Below, piece by piece: positions 23,420 to 35,400 of a stretch of DNA of 64,000 nt. Source of the stretch: Branchinecta lynchi. Taxonomy: Eukaryota > Arthropoda > Branchiopoda > Anostraca > Branchinectidae. The notes under the pieces are model-generated. The model was not told where the DNA came from, did no database searches, and was given only the letters and a program-made list of their open reading frames with translations. Position 1 is the first letter of the stretch. Each line of letters begins with the position of its first letter. A program made the position numbers and the translations under genes. The stretch is from NCBI GenBank assembly GCA_023053575.1, contig JAKZAP010000015.1, forward strand, positions 14,814,142 through 14,878,141, read 5' to 3'.

Positions 23420-26400
23420 TATTATTTATTTGAATCCTTCAGAACTAAAGAGTTGCGTATAAAAGTGTTGGGAATGTTATGATCACCAGTTTCACCAGAA
23501 CGATTCTCGCTGCTCTCTTTTGGACATTTTCTTTACACATCCACGGCTTAGAGCGTGTTCCACCCTTCTATCAATAGTAACTATCAGTTACTATTTTTGT
23601 TCCAGCCTCGTTAAAAGTTACTACGCTGGATGCTCCAACCTTCTCTAAATAGTAACTAATGGTAACTATTTGCTTACCATGCTTGGGAGCGTACTAAGCG
23701 TGGTAACTACGAATATCTGTGCCGTGATTGGCCGGATCAGCCAGTGGCACGATATTTTGCTGAAAATAGAAAAATGCGTCCCAGCCTTTACGCCAAGAAG
23801 CCATAATTTTTGATGTCATGCGTAGTTACTACGGTAAGTAGATGCTCTTAGAATCTTTCTCGTGGTGCCATTTTTAGTTTTCTTCATCTAGTATAACGCA
23901 CGCCCCCCATTTTAGGTGGCGATGGCGGAAAGGGAGTCTGGGGAAAACTAGGCTCGGAACTCGTACCAGTAGAAGTTGATCCTGAAGACCCGAACTACGA
24001 AAGTGACACCATGGAGAATGGAAAAGTGGTGACCATTCAAGAAACAGTGCCGGACCAAACGGACTTAGAGATCAAAGTAAGTTCTTTAAGTGTGTATTAG
24101 CCAAATGAGCATACAGTACATTAGATAAAATTTTAAAATTTTACATTCATAATATTCGGTTTGCTTCACATGAACATTTTGATATTCTAAGGGACATGCC
24201 GTATTAAAATACGCTTGAGCCCAACCGAACTGGAAAATGCAGATTCAAACAATTGATAGTTCGCCCGGAATCCGGCCAAAACCGGACAGTTTGTTAAAAG
24301 TTAAAGTTTTATGTGGAGTTGATTAGATGTTCGATTTAGGGGTAAGAAGACATGCTGAACAATTATGTGAAAACAATTTTCTACCCGGACAAGTCTCCTG
24401 GAATCTGGCCAAAACCGGAAAATTGTTATAAGTGAAAGTTTTATTTGTAGTTGATTAGATATTCGATTTAGGGGTAAGAAGAGATACTGAATCCGTATAT
24501 GACAATGGCTGGAGCCGGAAAATTTGTTATAAGTTAAATTTTTATTTGAAGTTAATTAGATGTTCAGTATTGGGGAAAGCAGATACACTGAGTTCGTTTT
24601 TGAGCTTCCTTTTTTCGCCGGACATTTAGTTCCAGAATTCTGCCGAAACCAGGAAATTGGCAGAAGTGGCAGGAATTTTTCGTTAAAACTGATATGAATC
24701 GTAGGGGTAAACAGATGCTGAATCAATATCTGAACTTGGTCTTCTCAGATGACTAGCTATTTGGCCTTAATCCGTTTCTGAATTTTAATAGTAAAAATGT
24801 TCAAGGAGCTTGCTGAAGACTGGATCTGGCGAAGACAAGACCCAATTGTCTGGATCAAATATTTGAATTTTTGGGATCCCATCGAAACCTTTGGTCTTGT
24901 TTCGAGGTTGGAACGAAAATAGTAACTAATAGTTACTATTGTTAGAAGGGTGGAGCACGCTCCAAGAAGCCAGGATTCGTGACGTCATGCATAGTAACTA
25001 CGGTAAGTACGGTGGAACACGCTCTTACCTAAAAGGAGTTTTTCGTCTTTCCAGAAAGAACTAGAGCCAGTCCTTCAGGAGTACTTCGAAGTTGGTGACA
25101 CACGCGAGGTTTTAATAGCTTTGGAGGATATTGCATTTGGCGGAAAGAAGTACCGAGTGATTGTCGACGCAATTGAACTCTCAATTGACAGAAAGCCGTC
25201 ACATAGGGAGATGGTCAGCGTCCTGCTCTCTGACCTGTTTGATCGATTCTTGTGGGAAAAGGACATTGAAAGAGGTAAGGACCTTAAGTTAAGTAGATAA
25301 CTGCAGTAGCATATTTACTTCAATTCGGTTCAATTTCATTAAAACACCAAGTACGGGCTGGCCGAGTAGCAGGTGATAAAGTCAAACGTAGATTAAAAAC
25401 TAACCAAAAATTACCAGTATAGAATAGAAAGTGGTCGAATTACGTATAGAAACTGAGAAACAGACAATGTAAAAAATAAAGATTGGGGTAATAGACAACG
25501 GGGGTAAAAATAATTCTTGTAAAGAATTCTTTACATTCTTGTAAAGAATGTAACCCGTTTCAGCCGTCCTAGCTTCCCTTTATAACTCCGTTGACATATC
25601 CAAATTTTTTTACCTAGCTCCCTTCTGGCAAGTATTTTCAGCTAGTGAAAAATGTAAACTCAGTTCCACTTTCTTCAGATTCTCCAAATACTTACTTCGG
25701 CTCCCTCCTTGGACAAGAAATCCAGTCCCACCCGTGGAGCAAAATTCTCAGAGTTTAAGTTTAAGTGTAGTTTTTAGTCATTCAGAGAGTCTCAGTTTGT
25801 AATCGTCCATGTTTTGTGTGTTTCCTATGAAAGTGTTGCATTTTGCTTTTGTTTTGTTTTTCTTTTCGTTTTTATACTCTGTCCTTTTTCTGTTTGAAAT
25901 GACGGGTGATAAATACAAAAATAACCTCCTAATTTCTGTTACGTCGGGAAACAATGGAGGGGACACAACTATTCTTGTATTTCATGGGTCGGCAAAACAG
26001 TAGTTGAAGGGTAGGGACTGGTTCGAAAGCTTGTCTTTGAGGCCTCGCCCTCTCTGTTGCAGGCTTCTATTATATTCTTATATAATAATAATAACTCATT
26101 TATTTCCTTAATAGCATTTACAACTGCTAGCTGCAGATCGTCAACATAACAAATAACGAATCACGACTGATTGATATTTTCACAATTAAAATTACGAATA
26201 AAGTAAGAAGTAACGAAGATAAATACCTTTCGGTTGAGTGTATGGGGGGTTGAAGAAGCCGTGGCTTGTTAGTGTTAGCTAGTCTTCCCCTTGTGTTCGG
26301 TCTGGTCTGGTCAGGAGTTTCAAAGTCTGGGAAAATAGTTCGGTGGTGGTCAGAAGTTAAACATTTTTTTCCAAGTTCATCGTCAGTTGATGCCTCCTAT

Positions 26401-29400
26401 CCGCGAGGGTCGGCAACTGAAGCTTGACCAGAGCATCCTCATGGGAAACATAATCCGGACCAAGCATCACTTTGCACGACCTCTTCTGGATAGACTCGAG
26501 TCTTTCTGTCTGTTCTGCTGTCAGTCCGGAATGCCATATAGGACACGCATATTCCACGCAGGGACGAATGTATGTACAGTAGATTGTTTTTAAAACTCGA
26601 GGAGGGATTGCAAATCGGCGAAGAATGGTAAAAGACTTTAACAGTGGGGCTGATCTTAACTTTGTACACTTTAATTATTATAATAATATCGTCAAATCTT
26701 TTCTTGTCAGGCCTTGACACGCTTCTTTCTAACCTACCTGACCTCGTTTTGGATGCACCCGAAGCTCCAGTGATTCTTGGTAACTTCATCGGCCGAATGG
26801 TCGCTGACGACTGTCTCTACCCCCGCTATATCCACAACTACGAAGGGAAGCTGGAGTGCCCTCTTGCAAAGTAAGTTTCTCATGCGCAGTTCAGAGAACG
26901 GTTAAATTTTCACGATGTCTCATTGTCAGTTTGAGGAATCTTCCCAAACTCCTAATAAGCGCAAAACTATCACTCGTCATCATCCATTCCTCATCATACA
27001 CTCTCATGCAAAAAATCTCATGCCTCGACTCATCCAGCTCGCAACACGTATACATCAGATGGACCACGTCTTCATCACATTCACATCTATTGTTGACCGA
27101 AACGTCTATACTCCTAACGCTAACCTCAAAGCACTGCAGGAACGCAGAAAAGAGCTAAGCACCGACTTCTGTTCAACCATAGTATTTCACTCTCTCCACT
27201 CCCAAATCCTCCTTCCCCCCTACCAAAATGTTAGAAATCGACCAGAAAGAGTGGTAAGATCTACGGTAACCAAGCTCTGTCCTGTATCAACAAAACATGC
27301 CAGATATGCAACAAAATTTATTCCAGTTCGTGAAACTTTTTAAGGCGCTTGACAGATTTTTAAGTGTATTGAAGCATGTATTGTCATTTTTTCTGTTTTT
27401 TTTTTTTTTACTATAATCACAAATCTGGCTGTATAACCACTAAAGTCGATTTTAGGATAAATCTTCAGTCTTTCTTTATATCTATCATAGGGCAAAAGTA
27501 AAGACCGGTTTTCCCATTCAGACCACCTATATACCTCCTCCGGTTCTCCAAAGGTAGACTATCCGCCCGTAAACTAAGCAATGATTTAAATTTTCCTCAC
27601 CCATTCCCACTTTAAAATAGATAATGTTCCCTCATATTTATCTTGCCCTTCGCGTAAAATCTCGGGGAAACCGAACTACTAACTAGACCTTGCCAACTCT
27701 GGATTTCCTGGTCCTTCCCTAACTTCTTTAGCTACCTGATCATAATCCTGATCCCACTCTTAATTCTTCAGCCTGCCGCGCTCCTTCATTCCACCTGGAA
27801 GATAGCTGATCCTTGGATCTGAAGCTATGAAGGGAAGTTGTATATTCAAACAATGGCAAAAATGTGAAACACGTCAGCTACGATGCTTTGGCAGTGATAT
27901 TTTGGCCCTTCTTGACAAGGGTCCTCGTCAGGCTGTCAGACGTCGAGACATTGTCGGGGACTGAAGGTTATTTAAGAATAAAAAAAGAAGAAAAAATAAA
28001 CGTTAAAAATTAATAACAAGAATAAAATCTGATAAGTAGACATTAGACGAGAAGGGACACTCCAAGGATTTCATTGCGGTTTCGTGTTTCGTGTTTCCTG
28101 TCCCCGACACCCTTTCGCTCAACAGCCAAGAGGTTTTGAATTATCGCTACCAAAGCATCGTAGCTGATTCCGGGGGTGATGGATAGCCGGAAACAGTGGC
28201 CCACAATTGTCCCGCGGATAAACGCCTCTTGTTGGTCGCCCCAATACACTTTTGAGCCACACACCTCGGAAACAGTCTTTTCGAGCAACGACTGGGACGC
28301 AGACTCTTTGTGAGATGGCAAAAAAAATGTCTAAGAAATAGAGCCTTCTCTTCCCTACTTTAACATTCTTATAGGCAGGCTATTGTTCGTGCCGATGTTC
28401 TCATCAGCATGTCTCACGGTATGGTCCGTCTTGACAACGTATGGGGGGTAGGAGGGGGCCTCCGCCCCGTCCGATACTTGGTTAAAGCCATGAATCTGAT
28501 TCTGAAAGAGTATATCGCGTCGCGTGATGAAAAGGAGGCGGCGCGGTGCTTGAACGACCTCGAAGTGCCTCACTTCCATCATGAGCTTATCTATGAAGTG
28601 AGTATGTTTCTCTTAACCTATTTTAACCGTGTCTGTCTTGCTTGTCTCTCTTTCTAATCCTGTTTTTGCTTCCTATAGTTGCACCCAGTTCAACATTTGT
28701 GTTCCGCGGGATTTGCTGAAGGCATAATCCCTTCCGCTCGCCATCGTCAAGATCTTCATTCCTGTTTGATATTATTTATTTGAAGAGTGATATAGAAAAC
28801 TTCAAAGACCAACATATCAGTCAAACTCACTCACACTTAAAAAAAACACAATTTGTTTTGTCCACAAAGTCGTTTTTCCAACTTGAGCGGTTTTAGCCTG
28901 AAGAGGACCCTTCCAGGAAGGGCCGAAATATAGCTCCAATGAAATTCAGCTGACGTATCTGTTTTGGACTGTCAAATATGAGTCTTATTTAAAGCTTCTT
29001 AGAGTGGGCTGGTCTGTAAGGCTTAGTGGAAGATGGGTAGATGATAGCCTATTGTGTTTCGGTCTGCAAACCATGGTGTGGATTGACCTGGGATTTTCGC
29101 AACGAACCTATGAAGTTCTGCATGTGTAGTAGGTCATCTTGAAGCCCTAGGCCATCCTGAGTCCGATGACTGTATACTTGGACATTTACCATCTTCTGTC
29201 TGGCCTACTACACCCCTTGCGATAAAATCAGGTTGAGAATGCATCTTCAGACACAAATACAGTCGTCGTAATACCGCCAGGTCTTGTGTTATTCTAAAAT
29301 GTGTTTGTGTTCGTCATGGTGTAAATAAATTGGGATTTTTTTTTACAACCATTTCGAATTAGGAAACGTATATCTAACAACGATGACAACCAGATATCAA

Positions 29401-32400
29401 GCCGAATAGAAAAATGAGATTTTCGGGTGTTTTTTTTTATCAGCTAGTTACCCCTCCAAGATGATGTGCGAGGGATAAATACAATTTCGGATATAGCGGT
29501 TGCACTTCCGGCTAACTTTTTTTTTTTTTTTTTTAGTATTTATGTGTTAATGAATGGAACAGATGGTTTAGGCATAGTTCTTTTTTATACATTATTTTGT
29601 GCTCCTCAGTTCTGAGGGAAATAAATTAATAAACAAATAAATCATCTTGGATGGGTAACTAGCTGATCAAGAAAAAAACAACGAAAATCTCGTTTTTCTA
29701 TTCTATTTGAAATGGATGGTCAGCTTGACTTCAAACCTTATATTAGATATCAAGCCAACCGAGTCTACTACAAATCCTTGATTTTGGTAGCTGTGCTAAG
29801 CGTTGGATACCTACGGCTTGGAAGAGCTTAGGCCGACCCAACTGAAAAATAATTATAATTGGTCTTTTTTTAACTTCATTTAATTAGCAGTAGGCTATCT
29901 TTTTGGGTTATTTTGCCCGAACGGACTGTGGTTGATGGTTGTGTTCTATGATTCTAAGTATATGAGTCATCTGATATTTTATTTCGGCCCTTCTTGTCAA
30001 GGAGCCTCTTCACGCTGTAGCCAAAAGTATGAACTAGTTTTTGGAAATAAAGATCTCATCTGGCTGATATGTTTGTCACCGATCCCAATTTTTTTTTTTG
30101 CAAATTCAGCTACAACGAGGGACATTTGTTGTGTGTCCTTTTAAAGTTGTGAAGGGCCATGAAGGGCTGAGGTAGGTTAATCTACTTACCCATCAATTAT
30201 TCACTTAACCAGTCTTGAAGACCCGATGAAAATGCGTTACTTGGTTGTTTCGCTATTCATGAATAATCGATTTTTAAAGAGTGGACTTCCCCCGTCGGAT
30301 TTGTGGTACCTTTATGCACTTGTACCTGTGTTCACAAAAAAAAAAATCTTACAGTATTTGCTACTGGGATTCATCTTGTCTCTAGTGAGATAAGATGATC
30401 TCTAATTCGGATTAGTATTATCCCAGTAGAGATAAGATTAATCCCAGTAGCAAATACTGCAGTTAAATTTCTTACTCGGAGAAACTTTTTGAAAGTGTTG
30501 TCTGCTTGACGAAAAAGATTTAAGACAAATTTGTGTCGGCACTAAGCAGTCTTCGCCAAGCTCACCAATGCCCTCTGAAATCCACGTATGTTTTGTCATT
30601 CAAATTATCCGTGTCTTTTCTGCTGTGGGGACGGCCGTAGATATTTGTCAACATATCCCTTAGCAGAATCCAAGTAAATCAGCAGTGTATAAATGATTAA
30701 AAAATTAAGTTGGCTTTTCAATTAAACTTTAATGGACGTGTAGTATCTATAATGCCCCATTTTCCCGCCAGAATCCCTTCACTCGGGCCGGTACAACGCA
30801 TCTTTCTGCCTGCTCAAGGCTGCACCTGAAGACTTGATGTATACTACATATTTTGTTATACGTTTTCCCGATAGCCTATTTAGCGTCTGTCTACCCATGG
30901 CTGGGAATCGGTCACGGAAAGAAGTAATTTGACGACTTAGTATGCGGTGCTCTGGGACCCGTAGTAACGTTTTGTTATGTCCAAGGCCATTATTGACGGC
31001 TGTGACGTCAACTTCCAAGATCTGACCTTTTACAGGGTTTGTGTCAATCGACCTCGTGTCTCCGGCATGACCCTCTATTTATTATGATTTTATACAGAAG
31101 TGTAATTAAAACCTTGAACCTTAACTGTTGCTCGTAATAATAACAAATTTTCCGCATTTCCACTTCAATACCACACACTGAAAAGTAAGGACCATAACAA
31201 ATTTTCCGCATACCCACTTCAATACCACCCACTTGACAAAAGCAAGGACCAGCACCTTGCCTGTCGCTACCAGTATGCTTTCTCCGCATCCCCGTCGGGA
31301 GTGCATCTACCCTAAGATCCAGTTCATTTTGATGCTTCAGACCCCAACCAATGTATTTGTCTTGTTCCAGGCAATAATGTACGTTCTTGACGGCTGTAAC
31401 GTTAACGTCGAAGATCTGATCATTCAGCTTTTACAGCACTTGTACAGCACTTCAACGATTACTTTCGACCAGCTAAAAGCGGTAAGTGAACTTGCAGAGG
31501 CGTGACTAGGGCTCAAGAGTTTAGTATGGGGGTCGGGTACGGTCCTCTTATGCTGAAGGAAAGTTGCCGATTTAATTCTTTTCTGGGGAAACAAGTGCAG
31601 AGAGAAGTTGTCGAGATGTCGGTATTTTGTCTCTTCTATTTTTTTAGTCGAAAGAACATAGCCGGATATTTTGCCGGAGCATCTTCTTATCTGAAATCTT
31701 AGCTTTTTACTTCTTATTTGTTAACATACTAGTGATAAGAGTAGCAGTAGTACTCTCCGAAGATGAACCAATTGACCAACACACTGCACAACCTACACCC
31801 TCGAATTAGAGTGTGCGCTTCTTCGTATAAGCCCCCCCTTCCTCCGCCTGTTTGTTTGACTGAAGGTCAAGGTTCCTCAAGCTAAATTTTCTTCATTGTT
31901 ATCGGCTTCGGCAGGGAAACTTCAAATAATCTCAACTTTTCTGTTCCGAATTTTCGATCGAACCTTCCACGAGCTTTATAATGTTTTTTGTCTGTCCCTA
32001 ACAGATGGCAGACGTTGTTCATTGGTCACTTTGTTCACTTGGATGCGTCTTCTCGCATTCGCCGTTTAACTTTAAAAAAAATCAAATTCATTTTTCAAAA
32101 TTCATTTAACAAAGATTCATCTTTGTTAAAAAAATGTTAATCTGAATCTGTGTGGCTCTCCATCATGATGTTGTTCAGTTGTTTATGAATGAATTTATTA
32201 CGTGAAGTCTAGTAATAAGGCATTTGTACAGTACATACAAAAATAAAATAGGTAGATGAACGCAGAGGGCACGCAAAATCTACAGCGACAGTAAAAGATA
32301 AATGTTTATATATAAAATTAATTAATGCCTGTTGTACTTGCATGTTTTGTTGAGATTCGTGGTTAATTCGCGATTAAGGGAATGAAATACGTCTTGATTA

Positions 32401-35400
32401 ACATTTATTCCGATAGGGCTTTGAACGCGTTCTAGAGGACTTGAGTGACGTTATTCTCGACGTCCCAAACGCACCCCATCTATTGGAACATTTTGGGATC
32501 AAGTGCAAAGCAGTTGGCCTCGTTCGTGACGATATTATCCAAAAAATACCCACCCGGTAAGTACACCCTCTTACACCATCAATCAATCAATCAATCAAGT
32601 TTAATCCAAATAGCTAAAAGCTAGAAAAGGAATACAAATTTGCAAAATACACAGACACACAAGAAACAAATTAACTAATACACTTACAAGAAATTACCAG
32701 AAATAAATGGTGGAATGAAACTACGTAAAAATTGGATAGAAGAATTAGCGGGATATGGGGGGATAAAACTTATTGCCAGTATTCCTCTCGGACCGACGCA
32801 CGGAAGACGTCTTCCCTTCCTTTTCTTGGGAGGTTAACTAACCGTTGAAGGTTGTGCGAATTTCGCTTTCGTAATTTCTGATGGGAATTTCTTTTCAGAC
32901 TGTGTGTGTCCCGATGAAACATTTATCTCAAAATAGTACTCTGAAGTAGTATGAAAAAGTAGCATGCAGTACTAACGATGCTACTACATGCTTCTACTTC
33001 AAGGGTACCGTGATACTGCATACTTCTATATGCTACTATTAGCAAGACTGGACGCTACTATGGCAAGCCAGGATGCTACTGGATACTCCTACATAAGATT
33101 GGACCAGTTTGAGGCATATTAAATGATAGTATTCTTTGCTATTACATAGTATTACATGCAACGTTTTCGTACTACTACCATACTACTACGCAGGCTACAC
33201 ATTTTCCATCGGGGTACGAAGCCGGAACCCCTCTTGTTTTCTTTTGAAATTTCTGGCTTTTGCTAATTTTTCGTTTTTACCTACGACTTTTTAGCGCGTT
33301 TCCGGCCGAGCCGAGTTCTGTCAGTCGCGCAACGCAAACTTGCAGGAGGCTTCTAGGTTCTGCGACAACCCTTTCAAATGTAAAGACATTGGAAGCTTCA
33401 AAGTATTGTCTTTAGTTTGGAAGACCATCAGGTCTATTTTCTGTATTGGACTTCTTTCATTTGCTTAGTTTTCCCTTTTTGGGATCCCAAAACGTATGTG
33501 GAGGGATACCTATGACATCGCAAAAGTTGTCCGTCCGTCCGTCTGTAAGCACGATAACTCTCGATGAAACTTGGTTTGAGGATTCGTTGGGTCGTCGGAC
33601 CAGTCATGTCGCACGATAGTGTGAATTGTCACTATTTTGTCCCATGTAGGACATAAAAATCACTCTATTTCAGAAAATGACCAATTGTGTAATTTTTGCA
33701 GCAGGGATTCGGACCAGAACTGAATATTTCAATTTGTAAAGTCATGAAAGTAAAATTAAGATGTTTCATTTCTACAGAGACGATTCCGACCAAAAGTGAA
33801 CATTTCATAAAAACAAACTTCACTCCCGATTCCCTCTCTTTTTCGGGCCAAAAGCCACTCTCTAAATACTGTACTCTACTGATACTTTATTGTAAAACGA
33901 GACTTTCACAGCATTGGATTGCCGAACTTGTCGTTTTCGTCAGGTACATCATAATTACAAAACATTTAATAAGGCGGTTGTACATAATAAAGCAATAGTC
34001 AAAAAATGATCAAACAGAATAAAAACCCTAGACAATTAAAACATTAAAGGGAAATAGTTGATCAATTGTTCAAAACTTCAACAAAAGATGGTACAAAGCT
34101 CTTTCTGTAGCGATCGATTCTTGTACAAACAGGGTTAAGAACCGGAACTTTTTGTGCTACAGCTCGAGGTAGTCGAGGTTTTGGCGGGCAATATGGGGTA
34201 GGAGACAGGTGCTCAAAACATGAGTGGGAACGCAGACTGTTCCCGAAACCAGTACAAGAGTAAGACGTCGGGCTGCTAAAGTGGGGAGGTGGAATTCTTT
34301 GAGGAGGAGGATATAAGGCACTTTGCCCTGGCGGTAGATGATTCTCAAAGCTCTCTTCTGAATAGTTTCAAGCCTATCTGATCTACTGTCAGGCCAAAGT
34401 GCCAAACCGGACAAGCATACTCAAGTAGCGGACGGATGAAAGTAACGTAAAGGCGGAGAACATGTGATTTAGGGCACGAAAATTTGGAAAACAGTTTTAG
34501 GAGAGACAGAGACGCACTGGCTTGTTTAGTAATGGAACAAATGTGAGCCTCCCACTTCAGATCATTCGTCAGTGTGATCCCCAAAAGTTTGGTCTTTGTT
34601 GTAAATATTTCATTTGGTACTGGAGTAGTGAACGATGGCTTTGATTTAAGAAAACTTATGGTCATGATATTCGATTTCTGTGAATTAACTTTCATTTTCG
34701 ACTCGGCTGCTTCGGCAGCGATATCGTCAAGTATTTCCACTGCGGTACTCTTTATGTTCCTTCTGTACCTTTCAAGTAATGTCATGTCGTCCACAAACTT
34801 CCAGCGATCAGGTGATTCGTTAGCAAGATTGTTAATCATTACCAAAAATAACAGAGGACCTAAGAGCGTTCCCTGTGGAACACCGCAAGAAATAGGAAGT
34901 GCATCTGAATAAATGTTTTTATGCCTTACAACTTGACTTCTATTTGACAGAAAAGATGCAATGATATTAACTAGAAAAGGTGGTACTTTAAATTCATTTA
35001 ATAATTTTTCAGTTAAAACATTGTGACTAACAAAATCAAACGCTTTTTGGAGGTCAACTAAAATAAGATTCAGCCATGTATCAGGCTCATCAAGTAGTTT
35101 ATATACAGTGTCGAGAAGGCTAACCAGATAATGTGTCGTCGATAAACCTTTCATGTTTCCGAACTGGTTTTCATCTATTAAATCATGGATCGTTTCTTTG
35201 AGCCAATTTGCGACAAAACTCTCATACATTTTGGAAAATATCGGTGTAAGAGTAATAGGACGGACTCCACTAAAATCCAGTTTAGCCCCTTTCTTCTGTA
35301 TGGGAGTAACGTACCCTTTTTTCCAGCAATCAGGGAATAAACCGCTTTTGGTTATCGTGTTGAAAATATCTGACAAAGGTTTTGATAGTTTATCGGGAAA

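Noticed and set aside
28043..28321. 92-codon - strand frame
   Set aside because: Part of the peptide (SYDALVAII) is simply the translated CAGCTACGATGC arm of the hammerhead repeat family, so it is a by-product of that repeat.
30779..31018. 79-codon - strand frame in PDCD4 intron 6
   Set aside because: It is antisense to the exon 7 duplicate and has no recognisable protein features.
33476..33600. CRISPR-like or regulatory repeat from GTCCGTCCGTCTG
   Set aside because: It is the simple-sequence start of the R1 repeat; the window is a eukaryotic genome and no spacer structure exists.
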